Below, one piece after another: positions 17,779 through 26,311 of a DNA stretch of 64,000 nt. The translations under genes were made by a program, and so were the position numbers. The DNA is from Pseudomonas bohemica (lineage in GTDB: Bacteria > Pseudomonadota > Gammaproteobacteria > Pseudomonadales > Pseudomonadaceae), in assembly GCF_002934685.1 (NCBI RefSeq), contig NZ_NKHL01000114.1, positions 101,642 through 165,641 on the forward strand, written 5' to 3'. The notes beneath the pieces were generated by a model, which was given only the letters and a program-made list of their open reading frames with translations, was not told the origin of the DNA and did no database searches. Numbering within the stretch: position 1 is the first letter of the stretch; each line of letters begins with the position of its first letter.

Positions 17779-17948
17779 AGAAGCATCGCGCGGTTTGAAA
17801 CACTTGTTTCTGCGCTGACGCTCTTCCTATAATCGAGTCGCTTACCCAGCCCCGCCGCCCCCGCGTGCTATCCGCACAATGCGTGAGTCGGCCAGTCACT
17901 CAGCCTGACGTCTTCACGCGGTCCCCCTGGCATCCAGAGTGTGTAAAA

Positions 17949-18056
17949 ACGGCGCGAGCGAAGGCAAGACAAGGCAAAAACAGGCGAAAAAGCAGTTAGC
18001 TCGCTAAAAGAGCATTTTTCGCCTGTTTTTAACGCAGAATTGCCAAGCGCAGCAGT
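17949..18056. repeat. Dispersed repeat of about 105 bp, copy A
   Basis: It starts GCGCGAGCGAAGGCAAGACA and ends near AACGCAGAATTGCCAAGCGC. Inside, AAAAACAGGCGAAAAA (about 17976-17991) and TTTTTCGCCTGTTTTT (about 18015-18030) form a 16-bp inverted repeat with a roughly 23-base loop. A diverged copy lies inverted at about 62118-62230. The rest of 17779-18222 has no supported gene and should hold the promoter of the MFS gene. Confidence 0.75.
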
Positions 18057-18222
18057 TGTTACACAATCCGATCCGCTCTCATCCCGAGCATTGCCAGTCG
18101 CCTCGCCCGCATCCGGGCTAGTCTGTTCAGCGCTGTACCCAAAATAATTAACGATTGCCCCAGCACGCGCAGCACGTTTGCGTCTGCCGCTGACAGGCAA
18201 GATGACTGCCAGGGATACCCGC

Positions 18223-19545
18223 ATGAGCACTACATCCACTTTCCCCTCGAGCGAAGAGCGCGAGGCACGTCCCGCCAACTCCGCAACCCGTGTCGCCACT
18301 GCGAGCTTTATCGGCACCGCCATCGAGTTTTACGACTTCTACGTCTACGCCACAGCCGCTGCGCTGGTGATCGGGCCGGTCTTCTTCCCCCAGACCTCCA
18401 GTACCGCACAAATGCTGTCGGCGTTTCTGACGTTCGGCATCGCCTTTCTTGCTCGACCGTTGGGTTCGGCGCTGTTCGGTCACTTCGGTGATCGTATTGG
18501 GCGCAAGTCAACGCTGGTCGCCTCGCTGCTGCTGATGGGCATCTGCACCACGCTGATCGGCGTGCTGCCGGGCTATGAAGCCATCGGCTCGTGGGCACCT
18601 ATCCTGCTGTGCGTGCTGCGTTTCGGGCAAGGTCTTGGGCTGGGTGGTGAATGGGGCGGCGCGGCGCTGCTGGCTACCGAGAACGCGCCGAAGGGCAAAC
18701 GCGCCTGGTTCGGTATGTTTCCGCAGCTTGGCCCATCGATCGGTTTCCTCGTGGCGAACGGCCTGTTTCTGACGCTGGCCATGACCTTGAGCGACGAGCA
18801 ATTTCGTTCATGGGGTTGGCGCATTCCGTTCCTGCTCAGCGCTGTGCTGGTGGTGATCGGCCTCTACGTGCGGCTGAAGCTTGAGGAAACACCGATTTTC
18901 GCCAAGGCTATCGCCCGTCATGAACGTCTGAAAATGCCGATCGCCGAGCTGTTCGCGCAGTATTGGGCGCCGATGCTGCTGGGGGCGGCGTCGATGGTGG
19001 TGTGCTATGCGCTGTTCTACATATCGACCGTGTTTTCCCTGAGTTACGGAGTCAAAACCCTGGGCTACAGCCGCGAATCCTTCCTCGCCATGCTGTGCTT
19101 CGCGGTGCTGTTCATGGCGCTGGCGACTCCACTGTCGGCCTGGGCGAGCGATCGTTTCGGGCGCAAGCCGGTGCTGATCATCGGTGGCGTGCTGGCGATC
19201 CTGTCGGGCTTTCTGATGCAGCCGCTGCTGACCCACGGCACGACCTGGGCGGTGACGCTGTTTCTGTCTATCGAGCTGTTTCTCATGGGCGTGACGTTCG
19301 CGCCGATGGGCGCGATGTTGCCGGAGCTGTTTCCTACGCGCGTGCGGTATACCGGCGCGTCGGCGGCCTACAACATCGGCGGCATTGTCGGAGCTTCGGT
19401 GGCGCCATTCTTCGCCCAGCAACTGGTGGAAATGGGCGGCTTGAGCTGGGTCGGCGGGTATGTGTCAGCGGCCGCGTTGCTGAGCCTGATCGCGGTGCTG
19501 TGCTTGAAAGAAACGCGCAATGCGGATCTGGATACGATCGAGTAA
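18223..19545 (+). CDS. MFS transporter, metabolite:H+ symporter (MHS) family
   Basis: 440 residues, about 12 helices. Family signatures are ASFIGTAIEFYDFYVYATAAA in the first helix, GHFGDRIGRKSTL in loop 2-3, LRFGQGLGLGGEWGGAALLATENAP in helix 5, and the second loop motif SDRFGRKPVLI. The EFYDFY motif and length place it with YhjE/ShiA/ProP-type proton symporters for organic acids or osmolytes. The substrate cannot be assigned. I chose ATG 18223 (after CAGGGA); in-frame alternatives lie at 18178 and 18202. A bidirectional terminator follows. Confidence 0.88.
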   Translation: MSTTSTFPSSEEREARPANSATRVATASFIGTAIEFYDFYVYATAAALVIGPVFFPQTSSTAQMLSAFLTFGIAFLARPLGSALFGHFGDRIGRKSTLVASLLLMGICTTLIGVLPGYEAIGSWAPILLCVLRFGQGLGLGGEWGGAALLATENAPKGKRAWFGMFPQLGPSIGFLVANGLFLTLAMTLSDEQFRSWGWRIPFLLSAVLVVIGLYVRLKLEETPIFAKAIARHERLKMPIAELFAQYWAPMLLGAASMVVCYALFYISTVFSLSYGVKTLGYSRESFLAMLCFAVLFMALATPLSAWASDRFGRKPVLIIGGVLAILSGFLMQPLLTHGTTWAVTLFLSIELFLMGVTFAPMGAMLPELFPTRVRYTGASAAYNIGGIVGASVAPFFAQQLVEMGGLSWVGGYVSAAALLSLIAVLCLKETRNADLDTIE

Positions 19546-19578
19546 TGCGCGCTCCTACAGCGAGCGCGGAACACAATC

Positions 19579-19608
19579 AAAAACGGCGCCCCTGAGGGCG
19601 CCGTTTTT
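19579..19608. terminator. Bidirectional terminator between the MFS gene and purT
   Basis: AAAAACGGCGCCC (19579-19591) and GGGCGCCGTTTTT (19596-19608) form a perfect 13-bp stem with a CTGA loop, with T-runs in both directions. It serves the two convergent genes. Confidence 0.92.
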
Positions 19609-19624
19609 GTATCACGTGAAGGTG

Positions 19625-20806
19625 TTACAACTGTACCTTCACCGCCATCGAGGCGCGGGTGGCCTTGCGGCGCGCGGCTTCAATGGACTCGTCACGCGCC
19701 AGGGCCACGCCCATGCGACGCTGGCCGTTGACTTCCGGTTTGCCGAACAGACGCAGCGCGGTATCGGGCTCGCTCAGGGCCTGCTCCAGATTGGCGAACG
19801 CCGTCTGGGTCGACCGGCCTTCCACCAGAATCACCGCCGAGGCCGAAGGGCCGAACTGGCGGATCAATGGAATCGGCAGGCCCAGAATGGCGCGGGCGTG
19901 CAGCGCGAACTGCGACAGGTCCTGCGAGATCAGGGTCACCAGACCCGTATCATGCGGACGCGGCGACACTTCGCTGAACCACACCTGATCGCCTTTGATG
20001 AACAGCTCGACGCCAAACAGACCACGGCCGCCCAGCGCTTCGGTGACAGCCTTGGCCACACGCTCGGATTCGGCCAGCGCAACCGGGCTCATCGCCTGAG
20101 GCTGCCAGGATTCCTGATAGTCGCCCTTCTCCTGACGATGGCCGACCGGCGCACAGAAGGTGGTGCCGCCGACGTGACGCACGGTCAGCAGGGTGATTTC
20201 GTAGTCGAAATCAATGAAGCCTTCGATGATCACACGGCCTTTACCGGCACGCCCGCCTTCCTGCGCGTAATCCCACGCTTTCTGGATATCGCCTTCGGTC
20301 TTGAGCAGGCTCTGGCCCTTGCCCGACGAACTCATGACCGGCTTGACCACGCACGGGAAGCCCAGGTCTTCAACGGCCTTCCTGTAATCCTCGAAGGTGT
20401 CGGCGAAGTGGTAGGGAGAGGTCGGCAGGTCCAGTTCTTCAGCGGCCAGACGGCGAATGCCTTCGCGGTTCATGGTCAGCTGCGCGGCCCGCGCGGTCGG
20501 GATCACGGTAAAACCCTCGAACTCCAGCTCAACCAGTGTCGCAGTGGCGATGGCTTCGATTTCCGGGACGATGTAATGCGGCTTCTCGGCCTCGATAACG
20601 GCACGCAGTGCGGCGCCGTCGAGCATGTTGATCACATGGCTGCGGTGCGCGACCTGCATGGCCGGAGCGTTGGCGTAACGGTCGACGGCAATCACTTCAA
20701 CGCCCAGGCGTTGCAGTTCGATCACCACCTCCTTGCCAAGCTCGCCGCAACCGCAGAGCAAAACGCGGGTCGCGGTCGGCGACAGTGGAGTTCCGATTTG
20801 AGTCAT
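19625..20806 (-). CDS. purT: Formate-dependent GAR transformylase
   Basis: 393 residues from the ATG at 20806 (preceded by ACGAGGACC), starting MTQIGTPLSPTATRVLLCGCGELGKEV. It is an ATP-grasp enzyme that makes formyl-GAR from GAR, formate and ATP in purine synthesis. Visible features: N-terminal dinucleotide-like loop GCGELGKEV, ATP-grasp core VVKPVMSSSGKGQSLL, and the metal-binding end GVELFIKGDQVWFSEVSPRPHDTG. It stands alone and converges on the MFS gene. Confidence 0.96.
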   Translation of the reverse strand: MTQIGTPLSPTATRVLLCGCGELGKEVVIELQRLGVEVIAVDRYANAPAMQVAHRSHVINMLDGAALRAVIEAEKPHYIVPEIEAIATATLVELEFEGFTVIPTARAAQLTMNREGIRRLAAEELDLPTSPYHFADTFEDYRKAVEDLGFPCVVKPVMSSSGKGQSLLKTEGDIQKAWDYAQEGGRAGKGRVIIEGFIDFDYEITLLTVRHVGGTTFCAPVGHRQEKGDYQESWQPQAMSPVALAESERVAKAVTEALGGRGLFGVELFIKGDQVWFSEVSPRPHDTGLVTLISQDLSQFALHARAILGLPIPLIRQFGPSASAVILVEGRSTQTAFANLEQALSEPDTALRLFGKPEVNGQRRMGVALARDESIEAARRKATRASMAVKVQL

Positions 20807-21235
20807 CTCAGGTCCTCGTGGAGCAGATATCGAGGGCAGCCCGTCATGTGCGAGCAACCGCAGGGGAGAAAGGCGCGCAATTTACCACGAAGGTCGGGAA
20901 ATGGGGTGTAGCGGCGGACGGGCGATCCGATGATCGCCGCCGCACATCCTCCCAACACCGCAATACCTGCGCGGGGTGCGTGAAAACCTCAGCAGCTCAG
21001 TGACTGATTAAAAAATGACTGTAAATTGCGCCGCTACGTATATTCAAGGTCCGCACACCGGCCGATCTTTTTTTAGAATTTACGCAGGAACGGGCAATTC
21101 AATCTTTCGTCGAGGTTTTTACACAGCCTGCGTGGGAGACGTCGGAGGTTACGACGGCAGCGAATGCGGTGGGGCATCCAACATCGACGTACCTGTCCCT
21201 ACGCCATTGCGGGGGCGCTCCTACAGGGAATGGCG
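20807..21235. other. Gene-free gap upstream of purT
   Basis: No supported coding sequence. It should hold the purT promoter. A GCGATC ... GATCGC hairpin lies near 20930-20945, an A/T-rich stretch near 21010-21120, and a single REP-like end GGGGGCGCTCCTACAGGG near 21210-21228. Confidence 0.5.
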
Positions 21236-21475
21236 CTAATCCCCACCCACCGAAAACATCAACCCGCCGACCCGCGCGCGTTCGCCGCAGAGCGCCAACA
21301 CGGCGCGCCGCTCTTCGTTGCTCATGCGCACCCACCTGGTGATCTCCGCGACGGTGCGCTGGCAGCCAACGCAGATGTCGGCTTCATCCAGCGCGCAGAT
21401 GCTCACGCAAGGCGAGCGCACGGGTTTTTCGTGGGTGGCGTGAGGCAGGATTTCATCTGTGTGGTCGGTGGGCAT
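21236..21475 (-). CDS. DUF1289 small cysteine-rich protein
   Basis: 79 residues starting MPTDHTDEILPHATHEKPVRSP. It carries the family pattern VRSPCVSICALDEADICVGCQRTVAEITRW, whose four cysteines probably bind metal. The ATG overlaps the stop of the carbonic-anhydrase-like gene (TGATG), showing translational coupling. The function of DUF1289 is unknown. A TTG three bases upstream is a less likely start. Confidence 0.88.
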   Translation of the reverse strand: MPTDHTDEILPHATHEKPVRSPCVSICALDEADICVGCQRTVAEITRWVRMSNEERRAVLALCGERARVGGLMFSVGGD

Positions 21476-21999
21476 CAATCTTCCTGAGGCGCCAGATCCC
21501 GTGCGTAACGCTGCGCATTGTGAACGTAGTGAGCAGCGCTGGCTTCGAGCATTTTTTTCTGCGCGTCGGTCAGCTCACGCACGATCTTGCCCGGTGAGCC
21601 CATAACCAATGATCCATCGGGAATTACCTTGCCTTCAGCGATCAATGCATTGGCGCCGATGATGCAGTATTTGCCGATCTTTGCGCCGTTGAGGATCACC
21701 GAGTTGATGCCGATCAGCGTGTTGTCGCCTACGGTGCAGCCATGCAGCATGACGTTATGGCCGATGGTCACATTCTTGCCGATGGTCAGCGGCGAGCCCA
21801 TGTCGGTGTGCATAACCGTGCCATCCTGCACGTTGCTGTTCTCGCCGATGTCGATCAGTTCGTTGTCGCCGCGCAGCACCGCGCCGAACCAGACGCTGGC
21901 ATTGGCTTGCAAACGGACATTGCCGATCAATGTAGCGGTGGGGGCGATCCAGCTTTGCGGATGGGCTTCGACGCGGGCATTGCCCAGGCGGTATTTCAT
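21475..21999 (-). CDS. Gamma-carbonic-anhydrase-like protein (YrdA/PaaY family)
   Basis: 174 residues of left-handed beta-helix hexapeptide repeats (about 10-150). The metal-binding histidines are recognisable in VMHTDMGSPLTIG and TIGHNVMLHGC, and GAVLRGDNELIDIGENSNVQDG is characteristic. Relatives include YrdA and CaiE/PaaY; true hydratase activity varies in this branch. It is followed by an overlapping DUF1289 gene, and a CoA-type Nudix hydrolase lies upstream. Confidence 0.9.
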   Translation of the reverse strand: MKYRLGNARVEAHPQSWIAPTATLIGNVRLQANASVWFGAVLRGDNELIDIGENSNVQDGTVMHTDMGSPLTIGKNVTIGHNVMLHGCTVGDNTLIGINSVILNGAKIGKYCIIGANALIAEGKVIPDGSLVMGSPGKIVRELTDAQKKMLEASAAHYVHNAQRYARDLAPQED

Positions 22000-22072
22000 A
22001 TTGTTTTCCTCATGGTCGGCTCTGCGGCCGCGGGTCGAGCGCGGGGCTCACTGATGTATGAAAAAGTGTTGA

Positions 22073-22681
22073 TCAGGACTTCGATATCGCAACGGAAAAC
22101 TTGGGCGGGTGGTGCAGGCTGATATTACTGTCGAACAAGACGTTCATCAGTTCGACAATCATGATCGCGGTCAGGCCCCAGATTTTGTACTCGCCAAAAC
22201 GATAGCTCGGCACATACCAACTGCGCCCCTGGTGATCGATGCGGTGCGTGTGCTCGCGGACGTCCTGACGGAAAAATTCCAAAGGAACACTGAAGACGGC
22301 GGCGATCTCGCCATCGTTAGGCTTGTATTCGACGAAATCGGGAATGAAGCCGACGTAAGGTGTGACCTTGATGCCGTGCTTGGAAATCTGTGGGCTGAGC
22401 GGTCCGATGATCTCGACCAGGCCGGGCGGCAGACCGATTTCTTCCTCTGCCTCACGCAATGCGGTGAACACCAGATCGGGGTCATCCGGGTCCCTTCGCC
22501 CGCCGGGAAATGCCACTTCGCCACCGTGCGTGGAAAGGCCACTGGCGCGCAGGGTCAGTACCAGCTCCGGCTTGTCGCTGCGAGTAATGGGCACCAGCAC
22601 TGCGGCCTCGGGAAAGCGTTGGTCCGTCTCCAGAGTGCCCGGCGTGTGGCCGCTTATACGGCGAAGTAACTCGTCCAGCAT
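22073..22681 (-). CDS. NudL-like CoA pyrophosphohydrolase (Nudix)
   Basis: 202 residues. The Nudix box is GGRRDPDDPDLVFTALREAEEEIGL (about residues 60-84). The preceding segment RASGLSTHGGEVAFPGG is the UPF0035 signature of the CoA-hydrolysing branch (NudL/YeaB). These enzymes cleave CoA and its derivatives to phosphopantetheine and 3',5'-ADP; the exact substrate is inferred. It is divergent from the other Nudix gene at 22829, and the gap between them should hold both promoters. Confidence 0.9.
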   Translation of the reverse strand: MLDELLRRISGHTPGTLETDQRFPEAAVLVPITRSDKPELVLTLRASGLSTHGGEVAFPGGRRDPDDPDLVFTALREAEEEIGLPPGLVEIIGPLSPQISKHGIKVTPYVGFIPDFVEYKPNDGEIAAVFSVPLEFFRQDVREHTHRIDHQGRSWYVPSYRFGEYKIWGLTAIMIVELMNVLFDSNISLHHPPKFSVAISKS

Positions 22682-22828
22682 GAGGGTTCTCGATTTGTTG
22701 CCTGTCCGGCATGATGCACCAAAGTGTCGATGCGCCCAACCCCTTGCCCGCTAGTCGAAAGACGCCCCTTGCCGATCACCCGCGCCACACGCCAAGATAG
22801 CCGCTGACTTCAGGAACCCGATTCGATC

Positions 22829-23401
22829 ATGAAATTCTGCAGCCATTGCGGCGAACAGCTCATCCAGCGCATTCCCGAGGGCGACAGCCGCCTGCGCTAT
22901 GTGTGCGAGCACTGCCATACCATTCATTACCAGAACCCCAACATCGTCGCGGGCGTGCTGCCGGTCTGGGAGGGCAAGGTGCTGCTGTGCCGCCGCGCCA
23001 TCGAACCGCGCCTGGGTTACTGGACGCTGCCAGCGGGCTTTATGGAAAACGGCGAGAGCGTCGACCAGGCCGCGCGTCGGGAAACCGTCGAGGAAGCCTG
23101 CGCGGTGCTGGAAGACCTGCACCTGTACGCGATGATCGACGTGCCGCACATCAGCCAGGTGCATATCTTCTACCGCGCCAACATGGCCAGCGCGGATTTC
23201 GCCGCGGGCGTTGAAAGCCTTGAGGTGAAGCTATTTGACGAAGTCGATATCCCATGGTCGGAGCTGGCGTTCAATACCGTCAGACGCACCCTTGAATACT
23301 ATTTTGTAGACCGGCGGCATCAAGAATTCCCGGTGCATACCGATTGTCTTACCGTCGTGCCCCTCTCCAAACCACTTGATCAGATGACCACGCGCGATTG
23401 A
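22829..23401 (+). CDS. Nudix hydrolase with N-terminal zinc ribbon
   Basis: 190 residues. The N-terminal zinc ribbon has CSHCG and CEHCH (residues 4-34). The Nudix box is GFMENGESVDQAARRETVEEACAV (about 70-93). The zinc ribbon resembles NudC, but the protein is shorter and lacks NudC's SQPWPFP-type tail, so NADH pyrophosphatase activity should not be assumed. The L,D-transpeptidase gene starts about 20 bases later. Confidence 0.85.
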   Translation: MKFCSHCGEQLIQRIPEGDSRLRYVCEHCHTIHYQNPNIVAGVLPVWEGKVLLCRRAIEPRLGYWTLPAGFMENGESVDQAARRETVEEACAVLEDLHLYAMIDVPHISQVHIFYRANMASADFAAGVESLEVKLFDEVDIPWSELAFNTVRRTLEYYFVDRRHQEFPVHTDCLTVVPLSKPLDQMTTRD

Positions 23402-23429
23402 TGCGCAGGCTTCAGGGATACCGTTGAAA

Positions 23430-23993
23430 ATGCGTTGGTTGCTCGCCGTCCTATGTCTGTCGTTCGTCCCGCTGTCGCAGGCCGCGTTCACTCAGACCAT
23501 CGTGCCCAAGGGCAGTGAGCAGAAATTCGTCGACGGTAAGGTGGTGGATACCCAGGACATCAGCAACCGCATCATCGACAAGATCCTGATCCTCAAATCC
23601 GCGCATCAGCTGCAGTTGATGAGCAAGGGCGAAGCTTTGAAAACCTATCGAATCTCGCTGGGCAAGGCGCCAAGGGGACCGAAGCTGCAGGAAGGCGACC
23701 AGCGCACGCCAGAAGGTTTCTACTGGCTGGACTACCGCAAGACCAGCGATGCCTACAACCTGTCGCTGCACATTTCCTACCCCAACATCTCCGATTCGGC
23801 ACGGGCCCGCCGCGAAGGCGTGAACCCCGGAAGCATGATCATGATCCACGGCACGCCGGTCGACGTGGATTACCCGGAGTGGTATTTCCAGACGCTGGAC
23901 TGGACCAACGGCTGCATCGCCATGAAGAACAGCGACATTCGTGAGGTGTGGGATCTGGTCAAGGACGGCACGATGATCGAGATTCGGCCTTAG
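23430..23993 (+). CDS. L,D-transpeptidase (YkuD/YafK family), exported
   Basis: 187 residues from ATG 23430, with signal peptide MRWLLAVLCLSFVPLSQA. An in-frame TTG at 23424 has better spacing to AGGGA and remains possible. The catalytic domain has RTPEGFYWLDYR, MIMIHGTP (conserved His) and DWTNGCIAMKN, with nucleophilic Cys162. It would form or cleave cross-links involving peptidoglycan meso-DAP; the subgroup resembles YafK/DpaA of E. coli, a hydrolase of Lpp links. Activity is inferred. Confidence 0.88.
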   Translation: MRWLLAVLCLSFVPLSQAAFTQTIVPKGSEQKFVDGKVVDTQDISNRIIDKILILKSAHQLQLMSKGEALKTYRISLGKAPRGPKLQEGDQRTPEGFYWLDYRKTSDAYNLSLHISYPNISDSARARREGVNPGSMIMIHGTPVDVDYPEWYFQTLDWTNGCIAMKNSDIREVWDLVKDGTMIEIRP

Positions 23994-24063
23994 GCCTGAA
24001 CCAGTTAGATACCAGTCATCCTTTCTTTCCCCAATCACCGCACACTGCCTCTGCCCGGAGGGC

Positions 24064-24193
24064 GTAGGAGCGTGGCTTACCCGCGATCTGGCGCGAAGCG
24101 GCAGTAGCGCCTACCTGGGCAACGTGTCTGACACGGCCAATGCGCCTGGTTTACTGCCGCTTCGCGCCAGATCGCGAGCAAGCTTGCTCCTAC
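24064..24193. repeat. REP pair forming a long inverted repeat
   Basis: The left arm begins GTAGGAGCGTGGCTTACCCG and runs through GATCTGGCGCGAAGCGGCAGTA. The right arm is its inverse, ending AGCAAGCTTGCTCCTAC. The arms match over about 40 bases with few differences and a loop of about 45. It fills most of the gap between the L,D-transpeptidase and the nag regulator. Confidence 0.8.
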
Positions 24194-24314
24194 GGCCTCC
24201 CGGCCAGAATCGAAAGCAGCCTGCGTTCCAATCGATAAACCCAAGCCTCTCTCTCGTGCAACGTCACCATAGTGTGACCAAAAGCTCGCCCATCTGACAC
24301 CAGCCCCATTGACG

Positions 24315-24336
24315 TGGTATGCAAGTGGTATTACTT
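24315..24336 (+). promoter_or_regulatory. Candidate operator upstream of the nag regulator
   Basis: TGGTAT occurs twice (24315-24320 and 24326-24331), 11 bases apart, one helical turn. The second copy sits in the palindromic AAGTGGTATTACTT. It lies about 50-70 bases before the regulator start. HutC-type regulators such as DasR and NagR bind TGGT-containing sites, so autoregulation is plausible; not proven. Confidence 0.4.
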
Positions 24337-24383
24337 TCAGCCAAATTCTCCGAAAAACAACCACCAACACTTCGGACCCCCTC

Positions 24384-25115
24384 ATGAATTCGATTCTCGC
24401 TCTGCGTCCCGACGACAGCCAGCCGACGCCGCTGTACCTGCAACTGGCGCGCAAACTGGAAGCGGCTATCCATGCCGGACAGTGGAAGGCCGAGCAGGCG
24501 TTGCCATCCGAGCGCAGTCTCAGCGAAAGCCTGAATATTTCTCGGGTGACCGCACGTAAAGCGCTGGAGATTCTGCTGGAGCAGGGCCTGATTCGTCGCA
24601 GCCAGGGTTCGGGCACGTTTATCACTCCTCGCTTGGAGCAGCCGCTGTCACGCCTGTCCAGCTTCAGTGAAATGCTGCGATTGAAGGGCTTTACCCCCAG
24701 CTCCCAGTGGCTGGAGCGCGATATCGCCCTGCCAACCCACGAGGAACTGATCCGGCTGAGCCTGTCACCCACCGAAAAAATCACGCGGCTCAAGCGTTTG
24801 CGCAAGGCCGACGGCATCGTCATGGCGGTTGAATTCAGCGCCCTGCCCACCGCCTTGCTGCCCGAACCGGAAGCCATCGGCGATTCGCTCTACGCCCATC
24901 TCGACTCGATCGGGCGCCCGGTGGTGCGCGCCCTGCAACACATCCGCGCGATTAACGCATCCGCCGAAATGGCCGCGCTGGTCGGCATCGAAACCGGTAC
25001 TGCCATGTTGCTGATGACCCGTATCGGCTATCTGGCCGACAACACGCCCATTGAGCTGACCGACACCTACTGCCGCGACGATTACTACGATTTCGTCGCA
25101 GAGCTGCGTCGGTAG
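24384..25115 (+). CDS. nagR: GntR/HutC-family regulator of GlcNAc utilisation
   Basis: 243 residues from ATG 24384, starting MNSILALRPDDSQPTPLYLQLARKL. The N-terminal winged helix-turn-helix (about 15-80) has LPSERSLSESLNISRVTARKALEILLEQGLI. A UTRA effector-binding domain follows (about 95-240; TDTYCRDDYYDFVAEL). UTRA regulators of this branch (NagR/DasR) respond to GlcN-6-P or GlcNAc-6-P. It heads the nagA-nagB-PTS cluster on the same strand, supporting control of this pathway. Its last codons are echoed twice in the spacer that follows. Confidence 0.88.
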   Translation: MNSILALRPDDSQPTPLYLQLARKLEAAIHAGQWKAEQALPSERSLSESLNISRVTARKALEILLEQGLIRRSQGSGTFITPRLEQPLSRLSSFSEMLRLKGFTPSSQWLERDIALPTHEELIRLSLSPTEKITRLKRLRKADGIVMAVEFSALPTALLPEPEAIGDSLYAHLDSIGRPVVRALQHIRAINASAEMAALVGIETGTAMLLMTRIGYLADNTPIELTDTYCRDDYYDFVAELRR

Positions 25116-25190
25116 AAACTTCATGGATAAGAAGCTTCGCCGGTAAGGCGCTTGGTAGATAAAAAGCTGCGCAGATAAGGCGCGCCCAAC
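25097..25190 (+). repeat. Imperfect tandem copies of the regulator's 3' end
   Basis: The gene end reads GAG CTG CGT CGG TAG. Two more stop-bearing copies follow: GAT AAG AAG CTT CGC CGG TAA and GAT AAA AAG CTG CGC AGA TAA, both encoding DKKLRR-stop if read in frame. The unit is about 30 bases and ends in TAAGGCGC. Confidence 0.55.
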
Positions 25191-25204
25191 ACAACGGAGC
25201 CCGC

Positions 25205-26311
25205 ATGTCCGACTTCAACATCCTCACCCCCGACGGCTGGATTCGCGGCCAGTTGCAGCATCGCCACGGCCGGGTTACGAGCATTCGGGGCACCCCCTGC
25301 AACCCGCAGGACAACCGCCTGCCCTATCTGCTGCCCGGCTTTATTGACCTGCATGTCCACGGCGGCGGCGGCAGCGACATCATGGAAGGCGCCGACGGTT
25401 TCGCCACCATTGCCCGCACGCACCTACGTTTCGGTACGACCTCGCTGCTGGCCACCACCATGACAGCGCCTGCCGCCGAGATCCGGCAGATCCTTGAGCA
25501 ACTGGGCGGGTATTGTCAGCGCCGGGCGTCAGACACCGCTCGCGTGCTCGGCGTGCATCTGGAAGGCCCCTACATCAATCCCGGAAAACTGGGCGCACAG
25601 CCCAACCATGCCCACGCCGCGTTGCTCGCCGAAGTTGAAGACTACCTGCAGCTCGCGCCGGTCAAGGTGATCACCATCGCCCCGGAAATTGCCGGTCATG
25701 TGGAGCTCATCAAAACCTTGTCATCCCGAGGCGTGCGCCTGCAGATCGGTCACACGCTAGGCAGTTACGAAGAAGGCGTCAAAGCCCTGGAAGCCGGCGC
25801 TACCAGCTTCACCCACCTGTACAACGCCATGAGCTCGCTGCATCACCGCGAGCCCGGCATCGTCGGTGCCGCGCTGGCCCATGCGCGATACGCCGAGTTG
25901 ATTCCCGATCTGTTGCACGTGCATCCCGGCGCGATTCGCGTCGCCCTGCGCTCGATTCCCTGCCTGTACTGCGTGACGGACTCCACTGCCGCCACCGGCA
26001 TGCCCGATGGTGAGTACAAGCTCGGCAGCCACACAGTCACCAAGTGCCTGGGCGGCGTGCGTCTGGCTGACGGCACGCTGGCTGGCAGCACGCTAACCAT
26101 GGATCAGGCGCTGCGCAATCTGGTGAAGATCGGCCTGCCACTGGCCGAAGCCTCACAACGTCTGTCGCAATTTCCCGCGGATTATCTCGGCATCGACGAA
26201 CGCGGTCGTCTGCAAGAAGGCAATTGGGCCGACGCGGTATATCTGGACCGCGACCTGAAACTCACCGCTGTCATGGTCGAAGGAGAGACCCTTGAACTCA
26301 AAAATGCTTGA
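25205..26311 (+). CDS. nagA: N-acetylglucosamine-6-phosphate deacetylase
   Basis: 368 residues. It removes acetate from GlcNAc-6-P to give GlcN-6-P. Amidohydrolase-fold motifs: metal site LPGFIDLHVHGGGG (about 42-55), HLEGPYINPGKLGAQ, GHTLGSYEEGVKALEAGATSFTHLYNAMS, and the catalytic Asp in CVTDSTAATGMPDG. An ACGGAG site precedes the ATG. It overlaps the deaminase gene by 20 bases. Confidence 0.96.
   Translation: MSDFNILTPDGWIRGQLQHRHGRVTSIRGTPCNPQDNRLPYLLPGFIDLHVHGGGGSDIMEGADGFATIARTHLRFGTTSLLATTMTAPAAEIRQILEQLGGYCQRRASDTARVLGVHLEGPYINPGKLGAQPNHAHAALLAEVEDYLQLAPVKVITIAPEIAGHVELIKTLSSRGVRLQIGHTLGSYEEGVKALEAGATSFTHLYNAMSSLHHREPGIVGAALAHARYAELIPDLLHVHPGAIRVALRSIPCLYCVTDSTAATGMPDGEYKLGSHTVTKCLGGVRLADGTLAGSTLTMDQALRNLVKIGLPLAEASQRLSQFPADYLGIDERGRLQEGNWADAVYLDRDLKLTAVMVEGETLELKNA

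Noticed and set aside
17868..18323. 151-codon minus-strand ORF over repeat copy A
   Set aside because: Its translation resembles that of the plus-strand ORF over copy B only because both cover the repeat; it extends into the MFS gene.
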